Of a stretch of 11,410 nucleotides of DNA, positions 1 through 6,755 are shown piece by piece. The position numbers and the translations under genes were made by a program. The first letter of the stretch is position 1. Each line of letters begins with the position of its first letter. The notes beneath the pieces were generated by a model. That model was not told the DNA's origin. It saw only the letters and a list, made by a program, of their open reading frames with translations, and did not search any database. Source of the stretch: Bacilli bacterium (GTDB taxonomy: Bacteria; Bacillota_I; Bacilli_A; RF39; UBA660). The stretch covers positions 1-11,410 of the forward strand of contig JAEDMO010000028.1 of NCBI GenBank assembly GCA_016302935.1. Direction: 5' to 3'.

Positions 1-33
1 TTATTTATATTTTACATTTTTTCGTAAAATAGT

Positions 34-67
34 AAAAAAAGTGATAATCCAAAGATATCGCTTTTTT
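34..67 (-). terminator. Probable terminator of the surface-protein gene, possibly bidirectional
   Basis: A 12-bp arm at 35-46 pairs with 56-67 around a 9-nt loop, starting four bases past the stop codon of the surface-protein gene. Read leftward, the RNA stem has one C-A mismatch and is followed by a run of U. Read rightward the same position is a G-U wobble, so the hairpin is slightly better in that direction and could also stop a rightward transcript from beyond the left edge. Assignment rests on position, stem and T-run only. Confidence 0.6.
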
Positions 68-70
68 AAA

Positions 71-2491
71 TTATAGTCTTACTAAAATTTTTTTAACTAA
101 TACTAAAGCTGCTAAGAAAACAAAACTTACCCAATTGGTTTTATTGTCGACACCAGTATGAGGAGGATTGTCATTTCCCATGCCATCCTTATCATAAACA
201 TAAGTAACGTGAGTAACTTCTTCCACATATTCACCATTAGCATTTTCAGGTTTAGAATATAAATGGTAATCTTTAATTTCTTTAGCTGCTGTTTCATAAG
301 AAGAACCAACATAACCATTTAAAGTTTCATCCTCAGCTAAAGTGTTACCTTCGGTATCAACATGATGAACAATAACTTGACTTTCTTTAGCCCATTTAGC
401 AAAAACAGTAATTCTTTCTATTCCGCTTTTAACATCATCAACTACAGCAAGAACCTTACTATTTTGTTCAAACTTATAATTAAGTAATGCATATAACTCA
501 TTAAAGTTTCCATCATTAGCCAAAGCATAAGCTTTCTCTAAATCAACTTCTACACCATTAACAGCAATAAACCAGCCTAAAAATTTATAACCTTGTCTAA
601 CTGCTGATGGCATAACTCTTTCAGCCAAATCTAAACTATTTCCAAAAATAGTAATATCTCTAGCATATCTACTATTAGTATCATCAATTAAAGCTGTAGA
701 ACCATCTGTTACAACAACACCTTCAGTAGCATCATAAGTAATTTCACTTACAGGAGTCCATACATAAGCATTTCCGCTTTCACCTTCAACTAAATCTTCA
801 GAAACAACATTATATCTAAATGTATAAACATATTCCTTAGAAGTATTAGGATCATAATATACAAAAGTATGACTACCTTCTCCACCAACTTCTTTGTTGA
901 TTTCACTATTTAAGTCAAATCTAGTTAAAGCAGTTCCATCACTATTAACTGGAGCTAAATATTGTGTATCTTCTTTTTCACCATTTTCAAAAGAAATAAC
1001 TGGGTTTAATACACTATCTTTTAATAACTTTAACTTTTCAGAAACAGTCATATTTTCAAATGAAGCTTGTAAAGAACCACCAATAACAATAGTTCTACCA
1101 GTATTTTGTTTAGATGCATTAAAATCATCAAATAACTCACTAGCAGTAGTATTAAATTCATCATTAGCAGAAATAGCTGCTACTGTTTCACCGGTAACAT
1201 ATACACGTACATTACCAGCACTTGTATTATAAAAACTAATACCACTAACACTATCAAAATTAGTAACACTATCAACTATAGTAAAAGTACCAGGATATAT
1301 TCTAACTGCTACAGCTGAACTTCTAGATGAAGAATAAGTTCTATCCCCATCTTTCTTAGATAACAACTTAGAATTATCAGAAACAATAGAATTTCCATAG
1401 AATACCATTCCTGCTAATCTATTGTCTACCGTTGAAATAGTAGAGTTTTTAACAGTAGCATTACTCATACCAGTAAAACCAAAACTACCATTGCCTGAAG
1501 CATATAACTTAGAATTAATAATATCAATCTTTTGGCAATCAAATTTCATGCCAGCAGCAGCATTGCCATTTGCAATAACTTCTGAATTAATAATTTGAAT
1601 ATTTCTTCTATTATCTGCACCAGTATAACCATTCTTTGCATTATCAATTAAACTAAGTTTAGAATCTTTAATAAGCAAAACTACATGATCAGAATAAAAT
1701 CCTTCATCAACAAAAGCTGAATAACCAGATTTTGCATTTTGAATAATAACCTCTGCATTATCAAAAACAATTGTTGAACTACCATCGGTATAAGAAACAT
1801 CTGGATTATCATAGTTAAGTCTATAAATACCAATACCATTTTCCAAATTTCTAACTGCAAATTTAGCATTTGTTACCTTGAATTGATACTTAACATCTTT
1901 GCTTTCACTATAAATGAATATACCGCCACCAGTAGCAGCAGCACCTACAGGAACACCATCATCATTCCTTTCACCAACAGCAACGCTACTTTCAACAATA
2001 ACTTCGCCACTAGCGATAACTAATGAAGCATTAACTCTGTTTTTAACATTTTTATGTTCACCAAGACGCATACCGCCAGCATAATTCTTAATAGTTAAAA
2101 CATATTCATCAGCATTAACTAAAGTATTGCCTTTCCTAGCAAATATAGCAACCGGAACCAAAGAATTATTACTATTAAAAGCACCATCCATAACTACATT
2201 AGACAAAAGTCTAACATCAGTATCAGCTTCAGTAATAATACGAAGTGAAGTATAAGAACTTTCAGTCGCACCTTTATTGCCAAGATAAATTGTTGTGTTA
2301 TTAACAGTACTACGAACTATCTTAAATTGATAGTCACCAGGAAGTACATTAACAGCACCACCTTGTGCCATAACTTCATCTATTTCTGCTTGTGACATGC
2401 CATCATTAATACTATTCTCAGCAGATACTAAACAAGCAAAGCCAAAAAAACATACAATAGCTGAAATTATGTACATAAAACTTTTTTTCAT
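71..2491 (-). CDS. Cell-wall-anchored surface protein (beta-helix, InlB-B-like repeat, MucBP-like domain, PPHTG sorting signal)
   Basis: An 806-residue secreted protein, probably an adhesin. Residues 1-24 are a signal peptide: MKKS, a hydrophobic core, then cleavage near VSA-EN. Residues 140-430 carry degenerate repeats of about 23 residues, clearest at 298-380, where strand motifs such as IQIINSEV, KIDIINSKL and NATVKNSTI recur. This is typical of a right-handed parallel beta-helix. Residues 583-700 resemble the Listeria/Bacteroides InlB-B (Flg_new) repeat, with GYKFLGWF and ending ITVFAKWA. Residues 705-767 resemble a MucBP domain, from VIVHHVDTEGNTL to THVTYVYDK. The C-terminus is a sortase signal: PPHTG at 776-780, a hydrophobic stretch at 787-799, then a KK...R tail. 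Proline replaces leucine of LPXTG. The start is set by an AGGAGGG site (2497-2503) five bases upstream. A class B sortase lies about 1.3 kb away. An adhesive role is inferred from the domains; no catalytic motif was seen. Confidence 0.9.
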   Translation of the reverse strand: MKKSFMYIISAIVCFFGFACLVSAENSINDGMSQAEIDEVMAQGGAVNVLPGDYQFKIVRSTVNNTTIYLGNKGATESSYTSLRIITEADTDVRLLSNVVMDGAFNSNNSLVPVAIFARKGNTLVNADEYVLTIKNYAGGMRLGEHKNVKNRVNASLVIASGEVIVESSVAVGERNDDGVPVGAAATGGGIFIYSESKDVKYQFKVTNAKFAVRNLENGIGIYRLNYDNPDVSYTDGSSTIVFDNAEVIIQNAKSGYSAFVDEGFYSDHVVLLIKDSKLSLIDNAKNGYTGADNRRNIQIINSEVIANGNAAAGMKFDCQKIDIINSKLYASGNGSFGFTGMSNATVKNSTISTVDNRLAGMVFYGNSIVSDNSKLLSKKDGDRTYSSSRSSAVAVRIYPGTFTIVDSVTNFDSVSGISFYNTSAGNVRVYVTGETVAAISANDEFNTTASELFDDFNASKQNTGRTIVIGGSLQASFENMTVSEKLKLLKDSVLNPVISFENGEKEDTQYLAPVNSDGTALTRFDLNSEINKEVGGEGSHTFVYYDPNTSKEYVYTFRYNVVSEDLVEGESGNAYVWTPVSEITYDATEGVVVTDGSTALIDDTNSRYARDITIFGNSLDLAERVMPSAVRQGYKFLGWFIAVNGVEVDLEKAYALANDGNFNELYALLNYKFEQNSKVLAVVDDVKSGIERITVFAKWAKESQVIVHHVDTEGNTLAEDETLNGYVGSSYETAAKEIKDYHLYSKPENANGEYVEEVTHVTYVYDKDGMGNDNPPHTGVDNKTNWVSFVFLAALVLVKKILVRL

Positions 2492-2518
2492 TTTTTCCCT
2501 CCTCTATATTTTTATTCA

Positions 2519-2538
2519 CCCATTACACCCCATTACAC
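2519..2538 (-). repeat. Tandem 10-bp duplication in the surface-gene leader
   Basis: Two identical adjacent copies of CCCATTACAC lie at 2519-2528 and 2529-2538 (GTGTAATGGG on the coding strand). They fall between the predicted transcription start near 2557 and the ribosome binding site at 2497-2503, so they would be in the 5' untranslated RNA. They are GC-richer than the surrounding DNA. They could be a protein- or RNA-binding site, or a slippage-prone tandem duplication. The function is unknown. Confidence 0.7.
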
Positions 2539-2563
2539 TGCGTAATCGTTGAATTGGCTCTAT

Positions 2564-2591
2564 ATTATATATCAAAATTCAAAATTGTCAA
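2564..2591 (-). promoter_or_regulatory. Consensus sigma-70/A promoter of the surface-protein gene
   Basis: On the minus strand a perfect TTGACA (2586-2591) is followed, after a 16-bp spacer, by a perfect TATAAT (2564-2569). The predicted start near 2557 gives a leader of about 65 nt. Two adjacent copies of CAAAATT (2573-2579 and 2580-2586) fill the spacer and touch the -35 box, and an inverted copy lies upstream at 2602-2608. This may be an operator. Confidence 0.8.
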
Positions 2592-2635
2592 TAAAAAATT
2601 AAATTTTGTCATATCACCATTTTTGCATTAAAATA

Positions 2636-2644
2636 TGTTATAAT
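2636..2644 (+). promoter_or_regulatory. Extended -10 promoter of the dGTPase-family gene
   Basis: TGTTATAAT at 2636-2644 is a consensus TATAAT with the extended TGn element. It lies 21 bases before the ATG. No good -35 box sits at the usual spacing, which is common for extended -10 promoters. The predicted start near 2651 falls right at the Shine-Dalgarno site, so the mRNA would have a very short leader. It is divergent from the surface-gene promoter. Confidence 0.6.
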
Positions 2645-2665
2645 CATTAAAAGAAGGTGAAATAC

Positions 2666-3823
2666 ATGGAACAAAAATTATTTCAAGAAATTAAAAATAC
2701 TATGCACAAAAAAGATGAATTTTTATCACCATACGCTAGTAAAAACGAAGAAGGATTGCGTCTAAATCAAGAATCACAAGATATTAGACCAAACTACTTT
2801 AGAGACATAGATAGAATTATATACTCACTTTCATACACTAGATACATTGATAAAACTCAAGTTTTTTCCCACAAAGAAAATGATCACATCAGCAAAAGAA
2901 TGACACACGTCCAAATGGTTAGCAAAATTGCTAGAACAATAGGAAGAGCACTTTCCTTAAATGAAGATTTAATAGAAGCATCCGCCTTAGGACACGATCT
3001 TGGCCACCCTCCTTTCGGTCACACTGGCGAAGCCATCCTAAACAAAATATCCCTTGAACTTGGATTGGGATATTTCAATCATAACATTCAAAGTGTGAGA
3101 ACTTTGTTGAAAATTGAAAACCAAGGAAAAGGAAGTAACTTATGTCTCCAAACCCTAGATGCAATTATGTGCCACAATGGTGAAATAGAGCTAGCAGAAT
3201 ATTACCCCGTATCTAAAGATATTGAAACATTTCTACAAGAATATAATTTATCATACCAAGATAACAACATAATAAAAAAATTAAGGCCTATGACACTAGA
3301 AGGATGTATCGTTAGGGTAAGCGACATAATCGCATATATTGGAAGAGACATAGAAGACGCAATTAGACTAGGAATAATAACCAAAGATGATATACCGCAA
3401 AACATCAAAAATATATTAGGAGACAACAACCGCGATATAATAAACACTATTATATTAGATATCATCACCAATAGCTACCAAAAGCCTTATATCAAAATAT
3501 CACCAAACATTTTCACCGCTATAAAAGAATTAAAAAAATTTAACTATGAAAACATCTATTATAAAGCAAACACCAACGAAGATATAAATCAATATGAAAT
3601 GATGTTTAGAAAATTAATCGAAGTCTATTACTATCAACTACAAAATAACAAAGAAGAAGAAACAATTTATCAAAGTTACCTAAATCATATGAGTAAAGAA
3701 TACCGCCAAAACAATTCTAACTATCGCATTATTATAGACTATATTGCCGGTATGACAGATGATTATTTTAAAAAGCAATACGAAAAATATAAAAATTACC
3801 AAACAAAAAGTTCTAAAAATTAA
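2666..3823 (+). CDS. dGTPase-family HD-domain dNTP triphosphohydrolase
   Basis: A 385-residue soluble cytoplasmic protein of the deoxyguanosinetriphosphate triphosphohydrolase family, which cleaves dNTPs to deoxynucleoside and triphosphate. The HD metal site is complete: H81 (MTHVQMV), H110-D111 within GHDLGHPPFGHTGE, and D220 in RVSDIIAYIGRDIEDA. Other family signatures are RDIDRIIYS (46-54), RTIGRALSL (90-98), FNHNIQS (137-143) and MCHNGE (168-173). Length fits the shorter members of the family. The ATG at 2666 is chosen because AGAAGG (2652-2657) sits at good spacing. A GTG nine bases upstream overlaps that site and is less likely. The gene converges on the sortase gene and shares its terminator. 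Preference for dGTP over other dNTPs cannot be read from the sequence. Housekeeping nucleotide-pool control is most likely. Some family members act in phage defence, but nothing nearby supports that here. Confidence 0.9.
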   Translation: MEQKLFQEIKNTMHKKDEFLSPYASKNEEGLRLNQESQDIRPNYFRDIDRIIYSLSYTRYIDKTQVFSHKENDHISKRMTHVQMVSKIARTIGRALSLNEDLIEASALGHDLGHPPFGHTGEAILNKISLELGLGYFNHNIQSVRTLLKIENQGKGSNLCLQTLDAIMCHNGEIELAEYYPVSKDIETFLQEYNLSYQDNNIIKKLRPMTLEGCIVRVSDIIAYIGRDIEDAIRLGIITKDDIPQNIKNILGDNNRDIINTIILDIITNSYQKPYIKISPNIFTAIKELKKFNYENIYYKANTNEDINQYEMMFRKLIEVYYYQLQNNKEEETIYQSYLNHMSKEYRQNNSNYRIIIDYIAGMTDDYFKKQYEKYKNYQTKSSKN

Positions 3824-3835
3824 TTAGAACTTTTT
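3805..3835. terminator. Shared bidirectional terminator between dGTPase and sortase genes
   Basis: A perfect 12-bp inverted repeat, 3805-3816 with 3824-3835, encloses a 7-nt loop. Each arm is A-rich outside and T-rich on the other strand, so both directions give a stem followed by a U-tract. The loop contains both stop codons: TAA of the rightward gene at 3821-3823 and TAA of the leftward gene at 3820-3822. The stem arms therefore encode the last residues of each protein (SSKN and KSSN). Confidence 0.9.
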
Positions 3836-4548
3836 ATTTCTTTAGCCATTACTAGCAAATATTTTTTATTAAATCTTCTATAATCTTTATGATAACTACA
3901 AGTTTGCAATATCAAAACATTATCATCACCATTCACTAAAACGGAAGTATCATAAAAAGATTTTTCTCTAAGAGAATTAATATGTGTTAAAAACTCATTA
4001 TCATCCTTAAAGTCTACTTTCATATAACTCCAATCACCGGTTTCTATATAAACTGCAAATATTTGAAAATTCCTAATCCCCTTATCAGTAGTTAATTCAA
4101 TAATTGGATGTTCCTTAAAATATTCATAATCATAATATTCTTCTAAAACCGAAAATGGTCTATCACCCTTTGGAGAATTATGACCATAAATTAGTATTTT
4201 TTTATCATCATCAAAATTAACCCTACTATCCACAAATAAAGAACCAGCAATATTATAATTCTTATAATTATCATGTGATAAATAATATGAATTATCATTT
4301 CCTTGAACTATTACTTCATCCAAAAAAGTGCCATCTATTCTAATTTTTCCTACAATATCATCATTACTATATGCGTTTTTTAACGAATCCACAAATTCAT
4401 AATAATCTACTTTATTCTCATTTTCAGAAATTAAATTTTCATCTACAACAAGGGCCGAAACCTCATTTAAATGAAAATAAGAAAACAAAACTAATGCAGT
4501 AATGAGAAAGCTAAAAACCAACTTACATATTTTCTTAAAACTAATCAT
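3820..4548 (-). CDS. srtB: Class B-type sortase
   Basis: A 242-residue membrane-tethered cysteine transpeptidase that joins secreted proteins bearing a C-terminal sorting motif to the cell wall. Residues 8-26 form an uncleaved N-terminal membrane anchor. The domain then follows class B layout: VGKIRIDGTFLDEVIVQG (66-83), NSYYLSHD (86-93), AGSLFVDSR (101-109), the catalytic His123 in IYGHN, FKEHPIIELTT (144-154), the catalytic Cys217 in LQTCSY, and Arg225 before the last strand YLLVMAK. All three catalytic residues are present. An in-frame ATG at 4599 is rejected: it lies at or upstream of the predicted transcription start (about 4595) and has no ribosome binding site. The ATG at 4548 has AAGGGGG (4554-4560) five bases upstream. 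Its likely substrate is the PPHTG protein at 71-2491, which has a similar promoter. That pairing is inferred. Confidence 0.9.
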   Translation of the reverse strand: MISFKKICKLVFSFLITALVLFSYFHLNEVSALVVDENLISENENKVDYYEFVDSLKNAYSNDDIVGKIRIDGTFLDEVIVQGNDNSYYLSHDNYKNYNIAGSLFVDSRVNFDDDKKILIYGHNSPKGDRPFSVLEEYYDYEYFKEHPIIELTTDKGIRNFQIFAVYIETGDWSYMKVDFKDDNEFLTHINSLREKSFYDTSVLVNGDDNVLILQTCSYHKDYRRFNKKYLLVMAKEIKSSN

Positions 4549-4601
4549 ATATACCCCCTTAAAACATATAGACAAAAGTCCCCGCGTTTTACGAGCCATA
4601 T

Positions 4602-4629
4602 ATTATATACAATTTTTTTAATTTGTCAA
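4602..4629 (-). promoter_or_regulatory. Consensus sigma-70/A promoter of the sortase gene
   Basis: On the minus strand TTGACA (4624-4629), a 16-bp spacer and TATAAT (4602-4607) form a full-consensus promoter. The predicted start near 4595 leaves a leader of about 47 nt before the chosen ATG. It has the same box sequences and spacer length as the promoter of the surface-protein gene. Confidence 0.8.
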
Positions 4630-4662
4630 ATTAATTCATCATTCAACATAAATAAACTAATG

Positions 4663-4691
4663 TTTACCATAATAAAAAATTATGGTACAAT
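4663..4691 (+). promoter_or_regulatory. Promoter of the serpin gene
   Basis: TTTACC (4663-4668), a 17-bp spacer and TACAAT (4686-4691), with an extended TG just before the -10 box, match a sigma-70/A promoter. The predicted start near 4698 gives a leader of about 80 nt. The promoter is divergent from the sortase promoter, whose -35 box lies 33 bp to the left. Its spacer holds an inverted repeat (4666-4686). Confidence 0.65.
4666..4686. repeat. 8-bp inverted repeat in the serpin promoter (operator-like)
   Basis: ACCATAAT at 4666-4673 is exactly inverted as ATTATGGT at 4679-4686, with an AAAAA centre. The repeat spans from the -35 box to the first base of the -10 box. TGTTTA just left of it and TAAACA just right of it extend the symmetry imperfectly. 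The position fits a repressor operator that would block RNA polymerase. No repressor gene is in view. Confidence 0.55.
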
Positions 4692-4779
4692 AAACATGTA
4701 AAATATAATATAATGGAGGTGAATATAAATTATAAATAAAACATAATATCAATAATTAAGAAGGAGGAATTTATTAAAA

Positions 4780-6342
4780 ATGGAAGAGTTTGAAAAGAAA
4801 AAAAAGATTACTATTATAAGTATAGTAATAATAATTATTGTAATATTAATATCTATTATTTTTTTATTAACAAAAAATAACAAAAAGACCACCTCAAAAA
4901 CCAATTCAGAAATTAAAGCATCCGCATATAAAATTTCTGGAAATTCACTAGAGAATTTTGACTTATATTTTTTACAACTTGAAAACGCCAAAAAGAATAA
5001 AGTATATAGTCCGCTTTCTATCAAATATGCATTAGAAATGTTAGAAGAAGGCACCAACGGTCAATCGAAAAAGCAAATTTCCAATATAATTGGAGAATAT
5101 AAGGGTAAAAAATATATTAATAATGAAAACATGTCATTTGCCAATGCAGTTTTTATTAAAGAATCATATAAAGATGCAATAAAAGAAAATTATGTAAATA
5201 CACTAAAAAATAAATATAATGCCGAAGTCATCTATGATTCACTTAAAAATACAAATAATATTAATTCATGGATAAGCAATAAAACTTTAAACCTTATTAA
5301 CAATGCGCTTAGTAATCTAGGTGAAGATCCAAGATTTATCCTTGTAAATGCCCTAGGAATAGATATGGAATGGGAAGAAAAATTCCTAAAATGCTTAGGT
5401 GGATGTAGTGCGATTTATTCACACGAAAAATTTTCATGGTATGGCCCAGAAACAGTTACAGCAAATAATTTTAATAATGACCAAGAAGTAGCCGGAATGA
5501 AAATAATTGCTTCATTAAATAATTACGATATTGTTAATGAACTTAAAGAAGATAAAATAAGAGAAATAGTGGGCAATGCATATAGAGAATACCTAGTTGA
5601 AGACCCATATGATTTAAACGGTGATCTATCAGAAGAAAATATTAATAAAGTAATTAATGAATACCTAGATAAATATATTGAAGAGATTAATTCAAATTAT
5701 AAAAGAATCGATAAAACTACAGATTTTTCACTCTATGTTGATGACAATATAAAAGCATTTGCAAAAGATTTAAAAGAATATAATGGAACAACCCTACAAT
5801 ATGTAGCAATAATGCCACAAAGTGAAGAACTTGATAGTTATATAAAAAATATTAACGCTTCAAAAATTAATGAAATAATAAACAAACTAAAAAATTTAAA
5901 AAACGAAAATTTCAAAGATGGTGTAATAACTAAAATTACTGGATTTATACCTAAATTTAAATTTGATTATAGTTTGAATTTTCAAGATGATTTAAAAACC
6001 CTAGGAATAACTGACATATTTGATAAAAACAAAGCTGATATAACAGGTATTACTTCTGAAAAAAATATCTTTGTCGAAAAAGCCACACATAAAGCAAATA
6101 TAGAATTTACACAAGACGGCATAAAAGCCTCAGCAACATCTACTTTGGCTGGAGGATTAGGCGCAGGTGGATTTAATTATTCATTTGATGTTCCAATCGA
6201 AGAAATAGATTTAACATTTGACAAACCATATATGTTTATAATTAGAGATAAAAATTCCGGTGAAGTTTGGTTTACCGGTACTGTTTACGAACCGCTTGAA
6301 TGGACAAAAGATCCTGATTATTGCAACACAAATGAATGTTAA
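4780..6342 (+). CDS. Membrane-anchored serpin with extended reactive-centre loop
   Basis: A 520-residue serpin-family protein with a type II signal-anchor. Residues 1-9 are charged (EEFEKKKK), residues 10-30 are a very hydrophobic Ile-rich segment, and the serpin fold would lie outside. Serpin landmarks are VYSPLSIKYALEML (75-88), EGTNGQSKKQI (90-100), FANAVFI (120-126), FILVNALGIDMEWEEKF (186-202), GFIPKFKFDY (388-397), LGITDIF (408-414), VEKATHKANIEFTQDG (432-447) and the C-terminal block FDKPYMFIIRD to WFTGTVYEP. The hinge at 447-455 (GIKASATST) is rich in small residues, as in inhibitory serpins, though P14 is Ile rather than Thr/Ser. The loop from hinge Gly447 to the DKP proline (483) is about 11 residues longer than in alpha-1-antitrypsin and is Gly-rich (456-464). 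About 85 extra residues lie between 240 and 320. Cysteines occur only at 205, 209, 515 and 520. AGGAGG (4762-4767) lies 12 nt before the ATG, a rather long gap. The target protease is unknown. Confidence 0.9.
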   Translation: MEEFEKKKKITIISIVIIIIVILISIIFLLTKNNKKTTSKTNSEIKASAYKISGNSLENFDLYFLQLENAKKNKVYSPLSIKYALEMLEEGTNGQSKKQISNIIGEYKGKKYINNENMSFANAVFIKESYKDAIKENYVNTLKNKYNAEVIYDSLKNTNNINSWISNKTLNLINNALSNLGEDPRFILVNALGIDMEWEEKFLKCLGGCSAIYSHEKFSWYGPETVTANNFNNDQEVAGMKIIASLNNYDIVNELKEDKIREIVGNAYREYLVEDPYDLNGDLSEENINKVINEYLDKYIEEINSNYKRIDKTTDFSLYVDDNIKAFAKDLKEYNGTTLQYVAIMPQSEELDSYIKNINASKINEIINKLKNLKNENFKDGVITKITGFIPKFKFDYSLNFQDDLKTLGITDIFDKNKADITGITSEKNIFVEKATHKANIEFTQDGIKASATSTLAGGLGAGGFNYSFDVPIEEIDLTFDKPYMFIIRDKNSGEVWFTGTVYEPLEWTKDPDYCNTNEC

Positions 6343-6403
6343 TTATATAAATTAAATAATATAACAACGATAAATACATATAAAATTAACATTATAAAAT
6401 GAT

Positions 6404-6437
6404 AAAAACTCGTTACCTACTAAAGGAACGAGTTTTT
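6404..6437 (+). terminator. Rho-independent terminator of the serpin gene
   Basis: An 11-bp perfect stem (AAAAACTCGTT at 6404-6414 with its complement at 6427-6437) is extended by a CCT/AGG pairing inside the loop and ends in a T-run. It starts about 60 bases past the serpin stop. The A-run on the left side means it could also work on the minus strand, stopping transcripts coming from the mgtC fragment. Confidence 0.85.
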
Positions 6438-6755
6438 ATATGTAACCAATAAAGCAACAGATAGATTTTAATAACTATATATTGTGTTATTACAATAAGT
6501 ATTCAAAAAATTATATTCACATCAATTATTCAACAATATTTTTTATTATAGTGGTACTTGAATTTTGATTAACATTATAAACTTTTATACACCTGTTTCC
6601 ACCGTATATTCATTCCAAAATTGTTATATAGTAAAGAATAACTCTTCATTGAATCACCAACAAAATTTTATACAAATATATCTTATAATCAAAATAAAAG
6701 TATTATTATAATCTTATATTCTTTATATATAATTTATATTCATATTTAAGTAATA
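6438..6755. other. AT-rich stretch without a supported gene
   Basis: Very AT-rich DNA between the serpin terminator and the end of the mgtC fragment. Only short open stretches exist. A 28-codon minus-strand frame at 6526-6609 (residues include IKVYNVNQNSSTTIIKNIVE) looks somewhat protein-like. It sits where the C-terminal domain of a full-length MgtC-family gene would be expected, so this stretch may be the decayed 3' part of that gene. No RNA gene, strong repeat or mobile element was seen. Confidence 0.5.

Noticed and set aside
894..1232. 112-codon open frame on the plus strand inside the surface-protein gene
   Set aside because: It is antisense to the real gene, without an RBS or recognisable motifs.
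2657..2665. GTG start three codons upstream for the dGTPase-family gene
   Set aside because: The GTG is part of the Shine-Dalgarno sequence that serves the ATG at 2666.
2666..3823. dGTPase-family gene as part of an antiphage defence island
   Set aside because: No neighbouring defence, mobile or phage genes are present. Family membership alone fits ordinary nucleotide-pool control.
4549..4599. Upstream in-frame ATG that would add 17 residues to the sortase
   Set aside because: It coincides with the predicted transcription start of the consensus promoter and has no ribosome binding site. The ATG at 4548 has AAGGGGG at proper spacing and begins directly with the membrane anchor.
6575..6649. 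24-residue minus-strand frame in the gene-free stretch
   Set aside because: It has no convincing ribosome binding site, no recognisable family and overlaps another equally short frame. It is more likely chance or decayed DNA.
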